From an uncultured Dorea sp. (GTDB taxonomy: Bacteria > Bacillota > Clostridia > Lachnospirales > Lachnospiraceae): a DNA stretch of 64,000 nucleotides. Of this stretch, positions 17,687 to 27,391 are shown piece by piece (the first letter of the stretch is position 1; each line of letters starts with the position of its first letter). The position numbers and the translations under genes are program-made. The notes under the pieces were generated by a model, which made no database searches, was not told where the DNA came from, and saw only the letters and a program-made list of their open reading frames with translations. Location of the stretch: positions 1 through 64,000 of the forward strand of contig CAJTYU010000007.1 of NCBI GenBank assembly GCA_910584095.1, in the 5' to 3' direction.

Positions 17687-17687
17687 C

Positions 17688-18710
17688 TTATCTCATCCAC
17701 CTATAATTTTCCTCAAGCATTGAATACGCAAGCTTCTTAAGTTCTTTTGACTCAATAATCATCTTCAATCCCGTTACTGCGCAGATATCCGGGTCTATAG
17801 CGGTATGGACCCGGATTCCGGTCATCTCCTCCAAATACAGCTCAAGTCCCGGAAGATTTGCAACGCCTCCCGTCAGGAAAATCCCGTTCTTTCTGACGGA
17901 TTTTCGGATCTCGGACGGCGTGCGGTCTATCAGGGACTGGATTGCTTCCACGCACTGCTCTAAAGGTTCTTTGATTGCCGCCCTTACAAGGTTGATGGAA
18001 ATCTCTCTGCGCTGCGGAACACCGGTAATCAGATCCCTTCCTGAAACCGTCAGGACAGCATTATTATCTTCGCTAAATACACCGAAGCGTTTGCGCAGCA
18101 CCTCGGAGGTAAGACGTCCAATCAGAAAATCATGATTGTATCTGACAAGCTGTGCCACGTGCTGGTCAAAGGTCACTCCGCCAAGCTTCAGCAGACGGTT
18201 CAAAACCAAACCGCCGCCGGCAATAATAGACAGCTCTGTTGTCTCTCCGCCGAAATTTACAATAAAGAGCCCTTTCGTATTCTGAGCATCTAAATTCATG
18301 CCGATGGCGTCCGCAATGCCCCGCTCAACAATATTAACTTCCTTTGCCCTTGCCGTAGAATGGATCACAAGGTCAAAGAAAGCTTTTTTCTCCACTTCTG
18401 TCACATCTGTAGGCACAGCAATTACATACTCTGATCCTCTTGCAAAATGCCGCTCCTTCTTTAAAAGATTCTGCAGAAGAAACTGCATATCGTTAAATCG
18501 AGAAATAACCCCTTCCTTCATAGGAAACATTACCTGAATATTCGGGGGAGTCTTCTCATACATTTCATAAGCCTGATCTCCCACTGCAAATATCTCATGG
18601 TTATCTGCTATTGCAATTGCTGTTTTTTCTTTCCATATGGTATCTAGCTTTTTATCATAAACTTTGATCTCATAAGAACCAAGATCCAGTCCATATATAT
18701 TTCTTGCCAT
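17688..18710 (-). CDS. mreB: MreB, actin-like rod-shape protein
   Basis: MreB polymerises beneath the membrane and guides wall synthesis along the cell side. The 340-residue protein has the actin-fold nucleotide motifs: GLDLGSYEIK (phosphate 1), IVNFGGETTELS (phosphate 2) and IFLTGGVANLPGL (adenosine). The start at 18710 (MARNIYGLDLG) has AAAGGA 9 bases upstream; the reading frame stays open 18 codons further without family similarity. The sequence is divergent from the main Bacillus MreB (for example FGGETTELS instead of IGGGTTE), so it may belong to the Mbl/MreBH-like or a Lachnospiraceae-specific branch. Confidence 0.92.
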   Translation of the reverse strand: MARNIYGLDLGSYEIKVYDKKLDTIWKEKTAIAIADNHEIFAVGDQAYEMYEKTPPNIQVMFPMKEGVISRFNDMQFLLQNLLKKERHFARGSEYVIAVPTDVTEVEKKAFFDLVIHSTARAKEVNIVERGIADAIGMNLDAQNTKGLFIVNFGGETTELSIIAGGGLVLNRLLKLGGVTFDQHVAQLVRYNHDFLIGRLTSEVLRKRFGVFSEDNNAVLTVSGRDLITGVPQRREISINLVRAAIKEPLEQCVEAIQSLIDRTPSEIRKSVRKNGIFLTGGVANLPGLELYLEEMTGIRVHTAIDPDICAVTGLKMIIESKELKKLAYSMLEENYRWMR

Positions 18711-18724
18711 TGCTTCGTATCCTT

Positions 18725-19420
18725 TCATGCAAGCAGTCCTTGTTCTGAAAAACTGATATAACAATTATTGCCAATTACGATATGGTCTAACAGTTCAATC
18801 CCAATCAAACCGCCCGCCTGCCGGATTCGTTCGGTGATAAGCATGTCCTCTCTGCTTGGGGTCGGATCACCGCTGGGATGATTATGCAGAACAATAATCG
18901 AAACCGCATTTTTTTGTAATGCTTCTATAAATAATTCCCTCGGAGTAATCAGAGATGCATTTACCGTTCCCTTCGATATATCCGATTCGCCGATTAAGCG
19001 GGATTTTGAATTCAGCATCAAAAGCTTCATAACCTCCTGACGTTCATGACGCATATCTTCCATATAATATTTGGCTATGGAAGAGGGGCATGTAAACTGC
19101 AGCATCTCACAGGCTTTTGCCTTTGCAAGCCTCTTTGCAAGTTCTGAGATACAGACTATCTGAACTGCTTTGACCCGCCCGATGCCTTTTATCCTCTTAA
19201 GCCTTTCGATGGTAAAATGATGAAGCCCCAGAATACCGTCTTCCCCCGCATAATAGAGAATCCTTCTGGCAAGGTCAAGAACATTCTCCCCATGGCTTCC
19301 GGTACGCAGAAGCACTGCGAGAAGTTCCGCGTCTGCAAGGCTTCCCACCCCTAGACGCTCGCACTTTTCATAAGGGCGCTCTGATTCTGACAATGTTTTC
19401 ATGGTGTTTGTATGACGCAT
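18725..19420 (-). CDS. radC: RadC-family JAB-domain protein
   Basis: RadC proteins have helix-hairpin-helix motifs and a JAMM metalloprotease-like domain; the old DNA-repair assignment is not secure. Here the helix-hairpin-helix is at about 71-90 (RLKRIKGIGRVKA), and the JAMM residues H179, H181, S189 and D192 sit in HNHPSGDPTPSRED. Length (231) is standard. The ribosome site is weak. The gene lies 14 bases upstream of mreB, a conserved position in Firmicutes. Confidence 0.93.
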   Translation of the reverse strand: MRHTNTMKTLSESERPYEKCERLGVGSLADAELLAVLLRTGSHGENVLDLARRILYYAGEDGILGLHHFTIERLKRIKGIGRVKAVQIVCISELAKRLAKAKACEMLQFTCPSSIAKYYMEDMRHERQEVMKLLMLNSKSRLIGESDISKGTVNASLITPRELFIEALQKNAVSIIVLHNHPSGDPTPSREDMLITERIRQAGGLIGIELLDHIVIGNNCYISFSEQGLLA

Positions 19421-19462
19421 ATCTTTTGTAGATTCTTATGATGCTCCCCAAAGACATAGAAA

Positions 19463-19723
19463 TTACATGAAGCGATATATAATAATTGCAAGAACAACAC
19501 CAATTATACTTGATATCGTAATCTTAATTGTGAGACCAAAGGTGATTACCAATAATCCCAGATTTAAAACAATCGGTTTTTCCAGGCCAAATGTCTGTCC
19601 ATAGTTCAGCCAATTCAATGCCGGCATACCTTCAGTAAGCATCCCGATAAAGCCGCCAAGAACCAGTCCGGCAAGGACAAGCAGAAATAAAGCCCAGGAA
19701 TTTTTGCTTCCTGCTCCCTTCAT
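19463..19723 (-). CDS. DUF4321 small membrane protein
   Basis: An 86-residue protein with two hydrophobic segments (about 11-29 and 54-84) and the glycine-rich first helix typical of DUF4321. Function is unknown. In Clostridia this family is often found just upstream of radC and mreB, as here. A GGGGAGG site precedes the ATG, and it appears to be the first gene transcribed from the promoter at 19769-19797. Confidence 0.85.
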   Translation of the reverse strand: MKGAGSKNSWALFLLVLAGLVLGGFIGMLTEGMPALNWLNYGQTFGLEKPIVLNLGLLVITFGLTIKITISSIIGVVLAIIIYRFM

Positions 19724-19768
19724 ATGTATTCCTCCCCATTTCCCAATTCATTCCTAAAAACTCTGTAT

Positions 19769-19797
19769 ATTTTAACACATTTGGCAAAATGTGTATA
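19769..19797 (-). promoter_or_regulatory. Promoter with palindromic operator ahead of the cell-shape operon
   Basis: Minus-strand TATACA (19792-19797) and TAAAAT (19769-19774) are 17 bases apart, and TGT just before the -10 gives an extended -10. A perfect 8-base inverted repeat, ACACATTT-N4-AAATGTGT (19775-19794), fills the spacer, the classic position for a repressor. The hairpin has no T tract, so it does not look like a terminator for the upstream flavoprotein gene. Confidence 0.5.
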
Positions 19798-19808
19798 GAC
19801 TAATCCAA

Positions 19809-21443
19809 TTAAAAATTTATTAATATATTTCCCGTCTTGTCGAATGGACGGTATCTTTTGACGATTGCTTCCGCGGTTTTTATTCCGTCCATAGCCGCGG
19901 ACGTGATTCCTCCGGCATAACCGGCTCCTTCTCCGCATGGATAGATTCCCGGTATGCTGCTCTGCATGGTTTCATCCCGCAAAATCCGTACTGGAGAGGA
20001 ACTCCGGCTTTCTACTCCGGATAAAACCGCGTCTTTTCCGGCAAAACCATGAAGCTTCCTATCAAAAGAAATCATGCCCTGTTCTATACTCTGTGCAATC
20101 TCTTCCGGAAAAATCCCTCTTACATCAGCCAGACAAAACCTTCCCTTTACAGAAGGCTGAATTTTTCCCAATCCGCCGGATACTCTTTTATCGCAGAAAT
20201 CTCCGAATAATTGTACCGGAATTTTTCCTTTTCCCGCTATATAAGCTTTCCGCTCCAGCATCCTCTGAAATGCAATCCCAGAAAGGGGGCCTTCATCTGG
20301 ATAATCCTCCGGACGTACAGTTACAATAACGGCGCTGTTTGCATTCTTTCCGGCCCGGTCACGATAACTCATGCCGTTCACCGCCAGATACCCTTCTTCC
20401 GAAGAGGCATCGACCACATAGCCGCCGGGACACATACAGAAAGTATAGACGCTTCTTCCATTTTCCAGATTAGCAGTCAGCTTGTAAGAAGCTGCCGGCA
20501 GAATATCCCTCCTGTCTCTCCCATACTGGGAAAGATCAATTTCCGCCTGAAGATGCTCCACCCGGACGCCTACGGCAAAAGCTTTCGCTTCCATATCAAG
20601 GCCCCGCGCATAAAGCATATCAAAAGTATCTCTGGCGCTGTGTCCGATGGCAAAGACCGCTGTCTGTGTCTTTAAAAGCTCTCGGCCTCCTGTTTTTTCA
20701 TTCCTTATTTCAAGGCCTTTAAGCCCGCTGTCATCCGCAATTACATCCGTCACATGGCTGTGAAACCGTACTTCGCCCCCAAGCTCTTTTATCTTTTGGC
20801 GCATGTTCCTTACCACGCACGTCAGTACATCCGTGCCGATATGCGGCTTGCTCATGTACAGTATATCCTCCGGCGCTCCGTGTTTTGCAAAAACCTCCAG
20901 CACCTTACGGTTTCTCCCGGCTGTATCCTTTACCAGCGTATTCAGTTTCCCATCAGAAAAGGTCCCTGCGCCGCCTTCTCCAAACTGCACATTGGAATCT
21001 GGATTTAGAACCCCTGTTTCCCAAAACTCTTCTACATCCTGAATACGTTCTTCCACCGCGCCTCCCCGCTCTAGAAGGATCGGGCGGTAACCAAGCTCTG
21101 CTAGCATCAGGCTGCAGAACATCCCGGCGGGGCCGCATCCTATCACAACAGGCCTCTCATTCATCTGTTCTTCTCCGCTGACTGGATATGCATAAGGTTT
21201 ATAATCTGACTTCAATACGTCTTTATTCTTAATTTTTCTAAGAATTTTCTTTTCCATATTAACTTTAGCATCCACCGTATAAATATAATACAGCTCCGGT
21301 TTCTTTCTGGCGTCCAGAGACTGTCTGCTAATCGTATAAGAACGCAGTTCATCCGCAGGGATATTCAGGATGCGGCATATCTTATTCTTTAATTCCTCTT
21401 CCGAATGATCAATTTTCAATTTCAACTGCCTGATCTGAATCAT
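19809..21443 (-). CDS. NAD(P)/FAD-dependent dehydrogenase (COG2509 type)
   Basis: A 544-residue flavoprotein of the uncharacterised FAD-dependent dehydrogenase group. An N-terminal domain of about 90 residues precedes the dinucleotide-binding motif GCGPAG at 102-107. Further signatures are FGEGGAGTFSDGKLNT, FAIGHSARDTF and the C-terminal GEGAGYAGGITSAAMDG, which lines the FAD. The substrate is unknown. An AAGGAG site precedes the ATG. It lies next to a second flavoprotein gene, with which it is probably cotranscribed. Confidence 0.9.
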   Translation of the reverse strand: MIQIRQLKLKIDHSEEELKNKICRILNIPADELRSYTISRQSLDARKKPELYYIYTVDAKVNMEKKILRKIKNKDVLKSDYKPYAYPVSGEEQMNERPVVIGCGPAGMFCSLMLAELGYRPILLERGGAVEERIQDVEEFWETGVLNPDSNVQFGEGGAGTFSDGKLNTLVKDTAGRNRKVLEVFAKHGAPEDILYMSKPHIGTDVLTCVVRNMRQKIKELGGEVRFHSHVTDVIADDSGLKGLEIRNEKTGGRELLKTQTAVFAIGHSARDTFDMLYARGLDMEAKAFAVGVRVEHLQAEIDLSQYGRDRRDILPAASYKLTANLENGRSVYTFCMCPGGYVVDASSEEGYLAVNGMSYRDRAGKNANSAVIVTVRPEDYPDEGPLSGIAFQRMLERKAYIAGKGKIPVQLFGDFCDKRVSGGLGKIQPSVKGRFCLADVRGIFPEEIAQSIEQGMISFDRKLHGFAGKDAVLSGVESRSSSPVRILRDETMQSSIPGIYPCGEGAGYAGGITSAAMDGIKTAEAIVKRYRPFDKTGNILINF

Positions 21444-21452
21444 AAAATCTCC

Positions 21453-22697
21453 TTAATTTATCGAATGCCGGACATTACCCGCCGCATCGTTTCCTGCCAT
21501 TATGCCGGAACCCCATGCAAAATGCAGATTATATCCTCCGCAGATTCCGTCCACATCCAGAAGTTCGCCTGTAATATACAGCCCTTTAACAAGTTTCGAC
21601 TCCATTGTCTCAGGGAAGAGCTCTTCCGTCTTCACTCCGCCCGCGCAAATCTGCGCTTTAGAAAAAGGCATCGTCTTCGTTACAGGTACTTGAAAACACT
21701 TGCATATACCCGCAAGCTTCGCTATTTTCTCATCTGAAAGCTTCTCTGCCCACACCTGTATGTCAATCTCCGCTTCCGTTAAAAGAACAGGTATCAATTT
21801 AGAAGGAAATAGCGTATTTAAAAGCTCCGCCGCCGTATACTTTCCTGAACGTCTCCGCCGTTTCCGCAGCTCAAAATTTAGTGCATCCGCCGAAATCTGC
21901 GGAATAAAATCAAGTTCTGCACAAACCTTTTGCTTTTGCTGCAGCGCTTTGGCCGCATACCTGCTTACCTGAAAAGCCGGGATCCCGGAAACACCATAAT
22001 CCGTAAGCTGCACTTCGCCATAATCATTTACAATAAATTTATCATTCACAAATAAGGATATCCCAGCTGTAATACGGATGCCGGAGAGCTTTCGGAAGCA
22101 TTTCTTTTCTGATACAAGCTGCACCAGCGCCGGAACAACCGGAGATAAGGAATGTCCTAAACGCTTCGCCAGCGCATATCCGCTGCCGTCGCTTCCTGAT
22201 ATTTCCGAAGCCTGTCCGCCGGCTGAAAGAATCACCCGGACCGCGCGATAAGGATTCATTTCTCCCGCGCACAAAATCAGAAATCCCTTTTTATCTTTTC
22301 GGATTTCCTCTACATGGCAGTTTGTCCGAACCTGAACGCCAAGTCTTTTTACTTCCATTGCAAAGGCTTCCCGCACTGCCGCCGCCTGATCGCATAAGGG
22401 ATACACATAGTCTCCGCGGCATTTGGTATAAATCCCAATCGAAGAAAAAAATTCAAACGCACTATCCACGTCAAATTCTTTCAGAAAGGTTCTGATAAAT
22501 TTCGGATTATCTCCGCGGTAGTGCCCGGGCTGCAAATTCAAATTTGTCAGATTGCAGCGGCCATTTCCAGTAGAGAGAATTTTTTTCCCTAAAACATCGT
22601 TATGTTCCAATATAGACACCGAAGCTCCCCCGCGGGCAGCCATAATTGCAGCCGCCATACCCGAAGCCCCGCCGCCGATTACAAGTATTTCTCCCAT
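21453..22697 (-). CDS. HI0933/BaiN-family FAD-binding oxidoreductase
   Basis: A 414-residue flavoprotein annotated in databases as aminoacetone oxidase family or HI0933-like. One gut-clostridial member, BaiN, has been linked to bile-acid dehydroxylation, but sequence alone does not assign that role here. The dinucleotide motif is GGGASG (8-13), followed by LSTGNGRCNLTN, and the C-terminal FAD motif is TGELLDVDGICGGYNLHFAW. It lies 9 bases upstream of the other flavoprotein. Confidence 0.88.
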   Translation of the reverse strand: MGEILVIGGGASGMAAAIMAARGGASVSILEHNDVLGKKILSTGNGRCNLTNLNLQPGHYRGDNPKFIRTFLKEFDVDSAFEFFSSIGIYTKCRGDYVYPLCDQAAAVREAFAMEVKRLGVQVRTNCHVEEIRKDKKGFLILCAGEMNPYRAVRVILSAGGQASEISGSDGSGYALAKRLGHSLSPVVPALVQLVSEKKCFRKLSGIRITAGISLFVNDKFIVNDYGEVQLTDYGVSGIPAFQVSRYAAKALQQKQKVCAELDFIPQISADALNFELRKRRRRSGKYTAAELLNTLFPSKLIPVLLTEAEIDIQVWAEKLSDEKIAKLAGICKCFQVPVTKTMPFSKAQICAGGVKTEELFPETMESKLVKGLYITGELLDVDGICGGYNLHFAWGSGIMAGNDAAGNVRHSIN

Positions 22698-22787
22698 GCC
22701 TTTCCTCTCGCCAAATATATCCTTTCGTCTATCCGCGTACCTTTTGAGAAGAGCGTTACTTCTTTTTAGCTGTATTTCCAGAAAAAA

Positions 22788-24071
22788 CTACAGCGCCACA
22801 AGCTTTGCTCTGACAAGGTACTCTAGTGACATCAAAATTCCCAGCTTTGCATGCGGCCAAGTAAGCCCGCCCTGAAAATATACGGCGTAAGGCGGTTTGA
22901 TTGGTCCGTCTGCGCTTAGCTCAATTGAGGAACCCTGTACAAACGCCCCCGCCGCCATGATCACATCACTGTCATAGCCCGGCATTGCCCAGGGCTCCGG
23001 CGTTACATAGGAATCCACCGGCGCCGCCGCCTGAATCCCTCGGCAGAAAGCAATCACAGCCTCCGGATCCTTAAGTTCCACAGCCTGAATAATATCATGG
23101 CGGCTTTCCCCGCCGTCCGGCACCACTGAATATCCTAAAGATTCATAGATATTTGCAGCGAAAACAGCGCCTTTCAGCGCGCTTGCCGTTACGCAAGGAG
23201 CGAGGAACAATCCCTGATAAATGGACTGCATTACTCCAAGAGAAGCGCCTACTTCTCTTCCAAGTCCCGGTGAAGTGAGCCGGTAGCCGCAATTTTCAAT
23301 TAGTTCCTCTTTTCCGGCAATGTAACCTCCTATAGGGGCAAGTCCGCCGCCAGGATTTTTAATCAGTGAACCGACCACAAGATCTGCGCCCGCATCGCTG
23401 GGTTCTATAGTTTCCACAAATTCTCCATAGCAGTTATCTACCATGCAGATTACATCCGGTTTGATGCGTTTTACAAATGCAACAGCCGCTCCAATCTGAT
23501 CTACCGAAAAACTTGGTCTTGTCTGATAGCCTTTGGAGCGCTGAATGGTTACCATCTTTGTTTTTTCAGTAATTGCTCGGGAAATATTTTCAAAGTCAAA
23601 GCTTCCGTCCTCTAACAGATCTACTTGGGAATAAGTGATACCGTATTCAGCAAGGGAACCTTTGGAAGGGCGGATTCCTATGACTTCTTCCAGTGTATCA
23701 TAAGGCTTTCCCGCCACAGACACAAGCTCATCTCCCGGACGCAGATTTGCAGAAAGGGCGAGAGCGAGGGCATGGGTTCCACAGGTTATCTGAGGACGAA
23801 CAAGGGCCGCCTCCGTATGAAATACGTCTGCATATACCTTTTCCAGCGTATCCCTCCCCAGATCATTGTAGCCATAACCGCTTGCATAGTGGAAGCACGC
23901 CTCGCTGACCCGGTTTTTCTGCATAGCCAAGATCACTTTCATCTGGTTATACTCAGCACGTTCATCAATTTCCAAGAAACGCTCCGCAAGCTTTGCTTCT
24001 ATCTGCTTTCCAAAATTCTGAACAGAAGGACGGATTCCCATCTGCTCATACATTTCTGCAATCAATCTCAT
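22788..24071 (-). CDS. Methionine gamma-lyase family PLP enzyme (COG4100)
   Basis: A 427-residue fold-type I pyridoxal phosphate protein of the group once called aluminium-resistance proteins. K238 in SLIKNPGGG is the expected PLP lysine; VDNCYGEFVE supplies the ring-contacting aspartate. The family resembles cystathionine gamma-synthase/methionine gamma-lyase enzymes, but its substrate is untested here. The ATG directly follows the stop of the TPR-like gene (TAAATG). Position downstream of miaA is conserved in many Clostridia. Confidence 0.88.
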   Translation of the reverse strand: MRLIAEMYEQMGIRPSVQNFGKQIEAKLAERFLEIDERAEYNQMKVILAMQKNRVSEACFHYASGYGYNDLGRDTLEKVYADVFHTEAALVRPQITCGTHALALALSANLRPGDELVSVAGKPYDTLEEVIGIRPSKGSLAEYGITYSQVDLLEDGSFDFENISRAITEKTKMVTIQRSKGYQTRPSFSVDQIGAAVAFVKRIKPDVICMVDNCYGEFVETIEPSDAGADLVVGSLIKNPGGGLAPIGGYIAGKEELIENCGYRLTSPGLGREVGASLGVMQSIYQGLFLAPCVTASALKGAVFAANIYESLGYSVVPDGGESRHDIIQAVELKDPEAVIAFCRGIQAAAPVDSYVTPEPWAMPGYDSDVIMAAGAFVQGSSIELSADGPIKPPYAVYFQGGLTWPHAKLGILMSLEYLVRAKLVAL

Positions 24072-24383
24072 TTATACATACTCTCCTTCATTCATTGCAA
24101 TTCTAATCTTTGTTTTTAATTGAGCTGTATTGGCATCCAGCTCCGGATTCATGGATGGAATTTCTCTTACCACATCGGCTGCTTCCTTAAGTTTTCCCAT
24201 ATCATATAGAAGCGCGGCGCGATTTAAATCAAATAGCGCCCGTTCCCCTTTTGTTTTTGCGAGATGCTTTAGTTTCAGCAGTTCCGAATAGGTTTTCTCC
24301 GTGTCTTTGCTGTAGGAATACAACTCCAGCAGAGGGTTCAGCTTCTTTAGGAATCTAGATCCTCCAAACAATCTTTTCAACAT
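24072..24383 (-). CDS. Small TPR-like hypothetical protein
   Basis: A 103-residue protein I cannot assign to a named family. It is helical, with a region (RALFDLNRAALLYDMGKLKEAADVV cut to residues 48-72) that resembles a tetratricopeptide repeat. It has a basic N terminus and no membrane segment. An AAGGGGAG site precedes the ATG, and it is translationally linked to the lyase-like gene downstream. Confidence 0.65.
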   Translation of the reverse strand: MLKRLFGGSRFLKKLNPLLELYSYSKDTEKTYSELLKLKHLAKTKGERALFDLNRAALLYDMGKLKEAADVVREIPSMNPELDANTAQLKTKIRIAMNEGEYV

Positions 24384-24426
24384 ATACTTCTCCCCTTATC
24401 TAAAAATGAAATTACTTCCGGTTCCC

Positions 24427-25362
24427 TTATATAAAAGGAATCCGTTCCTTCATTGCTTCCAAAACCGCAGTTTCGTCATAACCGAATTTGCTTTTATCTA
24501 TCCATATCACATCTTTTTCTCTTTTAAACCATGTAATCTGCCGTTTTGCAAAATGTCTGGTATCCCGCTTAATCCTATACACTGCTTCTTCCAGCGTAGT
24601 TTCCCCCTCCAGATAAGCGAGCATCTCCTTATAACCAAGCCCCTGCATTGACGTTAATTCCCTTGTATACCCCCGTTCTTTCAGTTCCTTTACTTCCTGA
24701 AGAAGTCCGTCCGCCATCATCTGGTCTACCCGGTCGTCAATCCGTTTATAGAGCCGGCTTCTCTCATCGTTCAAAACAAAATACCGAAATTCATAAGGCG
24801 ATTCCTTTGCCCGCTGCATTTCGTTATGCGCGGAAATGCATTCTCCGGTCAAATGGTGGTACTCAAGCGCGCGGATTATGCGCTTCACATTATTGGGATG
24901 GATCTCCGCCGCCGCCTTCTCATCTACTGCCCGGAGCTTATCATGAAGCTTTCCGGCTCCGTACATTCTCATATATTCTTCTAATTTCTCCCGGTATTCC
25001 GTCTCCGTTCCATTCTCAGTGAAGTCGATATCATAAAGCACTGCTTGAATATAAAATCCTGTTCCTCCGGCCAATATCGGAATATGCCCTTTTGCATAAA
25101 TCTGCCTCATGGCTTCCTTTGCCATCTGCTGAAACCGGACTACATGAAACTCTTCCTCCGGCCTCAGCACATCCACAAGATAATGAGGAATATCCTCCAT
25201 CTCCCAAGGACGAATCTTTGCGGAACCAATATCCATATATTTATATACCTGCATGGAATCTGCGGAAATAATTTCTCCGCCGATTTCCTTTGCAAGACTA
25301 ATAGAAGCTTTCGTCTTCCCCACAGCTGTGGGACCGGTTAATACAATCAATGGCTGTTTCAT
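24427..25362 (-). CDS. miaA: MiaA, tRNA dimethylallyltransferase
   Basis: MiaA transfers a dimethylallyl group to A37 of tRNAs reading UNN codons. The P-loop is GPTAVGKT (10-17), followed by ISADSMQVYKYMDIGSAK and the GGTGFYIQAV motif. Length (311) is normal and an AAAGGAG site is 8 bases from the ATG. MiaB, which methylthiolates the same base, is encoded at 30611-32062 in the same gene run, and mutS and mutL lie between them. Confidence 0.97.
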   Translation of the reverse strand: MKQPLIVLTGPTAVGKTKASISLAKEIGGEIISADSMQVYKYMDIGSAKIRPWEMEDIPHYLVDVLRPEEEFHVVRFQQMAKEAMRQIYAKGHIPILAGGTGFYIQAVLYDIDFTENGTETEYREKLEEYMRMYGAGKLHDKLRAVDEKAAAEIHPNNVKRIIRALEYHHLTGECISAHNEMQRAKESPYEFRYFVLNDERSRLYKRIDDRVDQMMADGLLQEVKELKERGYTRELTSMQGLGYKEMLAYLEGETTLEEAVYRIKRDTRHFAKRQITWFKREKDVIWIDKSKFGYDETAVLEAMKERIPFI

Positions 25363-25375
25363 ACTCAGAGCTCCT

Positions 25376-27385
25376 TTATATAATCCGCTTGAATTTTTTC
25401 TCCAGTTCCCGTTTTGTCATCGATATAATCGTCGGCCTGCCATGGGGACAGTGATAAGGATTTTCAAGACCGAGAAGCTCCCCGATCAAAGCATCCGCCT
25501 CCGCGGCGGAAAGCCGCATGTTTCCCTTTACCGCCGCCTTACAGGACATAGAAGCAACCTTTTCATCAATGACCTCCGGCGTTAATCCAGTATAAATCTC
25601 ATCAGACAAACTGTCAATCATCTCCATAAGAAGTTCTTTCTTTGCAACGCCGAAAAGATTATCCGGAACCGCACACACCGCGTAGGAATTTGGCCCGAAG
25701 CTCTCGATCTCAAATCCAATCTTCATAAACCGGTCCATATGTGTATTTAAAAGCTCCGCCTCTTTCATAGACAGTTCCAAAATAATCGGCGGGCTGATAT
25801 TCTGAGAAGTATAATCCCTGTTTTTCATCCCACGGAGTGTTTTCTCATATAAAACGCGTTCATGAGCAGCATGCTGGTCTATGACATAGAGATTTTCGCA
25901 AAATTCTACCAGCCAGTAGGTGTCAAAAAGCTGACCGATAATCTTATGCTTTTTTACAGATTTCTCGTCAAGCAGACGCTCTTCAAATAAATCCAGCTGC
26001 TTTGCCTGATAAGGCGCCGGTTCGTCTTGTATCTGGGAAGCACGGATGACTTCATCCGTCTGCGGCTGACGCTGCTTTTCGGCAGAAACCTTCTTATGGT
26101 AAGCAGTAACCCGTTTACGCATCTCTTCCATAAAATAATCAAGATCTCTTTTTCCGACCGCACTCTGTTTTTTGTCGAAAAAGACTGGGTTTTCAAGGTT
26201 TTTGTCATTTTCATTGCTTTTATTAGAATCGTTTTTAATACAGAGTGCACTCCGTTTATTTTGGGACATATTCTCTTGTCGAATTTCGTCAGTGTAGAGC
26301 GCGCTCTGTTTATTCCCCTCTAAACGCATTTTTTGATTATCTTCATTGATTTTTTCTGCTTTTGGAGGCTCCGGAGCCTCCACATGGGGAATCAATTCCC
26401 TTTTATGCAGGCTTTTCTGTAATGCTTCATAAATAAAATTGTAAATTTCCTGCTGATTTCCAAACCGAACTTCCATCTTGGAGGGATGTACGTTTACATC
26501 CAGCAATTCGCTTTTTATAGTTAAATGCAAGACCGTAAAAGGATATTTATGCTGCATGGTAAAATCTTTATAGGCGTCTTCTATCGCTTTTGAGATAATA
26601 TTGTTTTTGATATACCTTCCATTTATAAAATAATTTTCAAAATTACGGTTCCCCCTTGAGACGGCAGGCTCTCCAATATAACCGTTTAAGGACAGATTTT
26701 CTCCGGACATTTCTACAGAAAGAAGATGCGAAGCAATGTCCCGCCCATATATGTGATAGATAACGTCTTTCAGATCGCCGTTCCCAGAGGTATGTATTTT
26801 GGATTGTCCATTTGTCGTAAACTGGAAAGAGATCTCCGGATGCGAAAGGGCAATCCTAGTCACAAGATCTGCTGCGTGACTGGCTTCCGTTACGGCAGTT
26901 TTCAGGAATTTCCTTCTTGCCGGCGTATTATAAAAAAGCTGGCGGATCAAAAAAGTAGTTCCATCCGGCGCGCCGGTTTCGTCAATAGACACCTCTCTTC
27001 CTCCTTCAATCCTATAACTGATCCCGTAAGGAGCAGCCTTTGATTTTGTAATAAGCTCCACTTGAGATACGGCGGAAATACTAGAAAGGGCCTCCCCTCG
27101 GAATCCCAGCGACCGAATCCCCGTAAGGTCTTCCGCCGAGCGGATTTTGCTGGTAGAATGCCGCAGGAAAGCATTTCTTATATCTTCCTTTTCAATGCCG
27201 CATCCGTTGTCCGTTATCCGGATAAAAGAGATGCCTCCGTCTTTTATCTCTATTACAACTGCACTTGCTCCCGCGTCAATGGCATTTTCCGCCAGTTCCT
27301 TTACAATAGAGGCAGGCCGTTCAATGACCTCTCCAGCAGCAATTTTATCAATTGTAATTTGATCCAGTACCTGTATTTTTCCCAT
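25376..27385 (-). CDS. mutL: MutL, mismatch repair protein with endonuclease motif
   Basis: MutL couples MutS recognition to strand incision. The 669-residue protein has the GHKL ATPase domain (E-N-A-x-D at 32-36 region, DNGCGIE, GFRGEALSSI), a long polar linker (about 340-460) and a C-terminal domain. The endonuclease metal-binding motif DQHAAHERVLYE is present, with SCKAAVKG and CPHGRPT, so this is a nicking-type MutL as expected in an organism without MutH. The linker is rich in Lys, Asn and Gln. It starts 6 bases after mutS, whose end carries its AGGTGG site. Confidence 0.97.
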   Translation of the reverse strand: MGKIQVLDQITIDKIAAGEVIERPASIVKELAENAIDAGASAVVIEIKDGGISFIRITDNGCGIEKEDIRNAFLRHSTSKIRSAEDLTGIRSLGFRGEALSSISAVSQVELITKSKAAPYGISYRIEGGREVSIDETGAPDGTTFLIRQLFYNTPARRKFLKTAVTEASHAADLVTRIALSHPEISFQFTTNGQSKIHTSGNGDLKDVIYHIYGRDIASHLLSVEMSGENLSLNGYIGEPAVSRGNRNFENYFINGRYIKNNIISKAIEDAYKDFTMQHKYPFTVLHLTIKSELLDVNVHPSKMEVRFGNQQEIYNFIYEALQKSLHKRELIPHVEAPEPPKAEKINEDNQKMRLEGNKQSALYTDEIRQENMSQNKRSALCIKNDSNKSNENDKNLENPVFFDKKQSAVGKRDLDYFMEEMRKRVTAYHKKVSAEKQRQPQTDEVIRASQIQDEPAPYQAKQLDLFEERLLDEKSVKKHKIIGQLFDTYWLVEFCENLYVIDQHAAHERVLYEKTLRGMKNRDYTSQNISPPIILELSMKEAELLNTHMDRFMKIGFEIESFGPNSYAVCAVPDNLFGVAKKELLMEMIDSLSDEIYTGLTPEVIDEKVASMSCKAAVKGNMRLSAAEADALIGELLGLENPYHCPHGRPTIISMTKRELEKKFKRII

Positions 27386-27391
27386 AACTTG

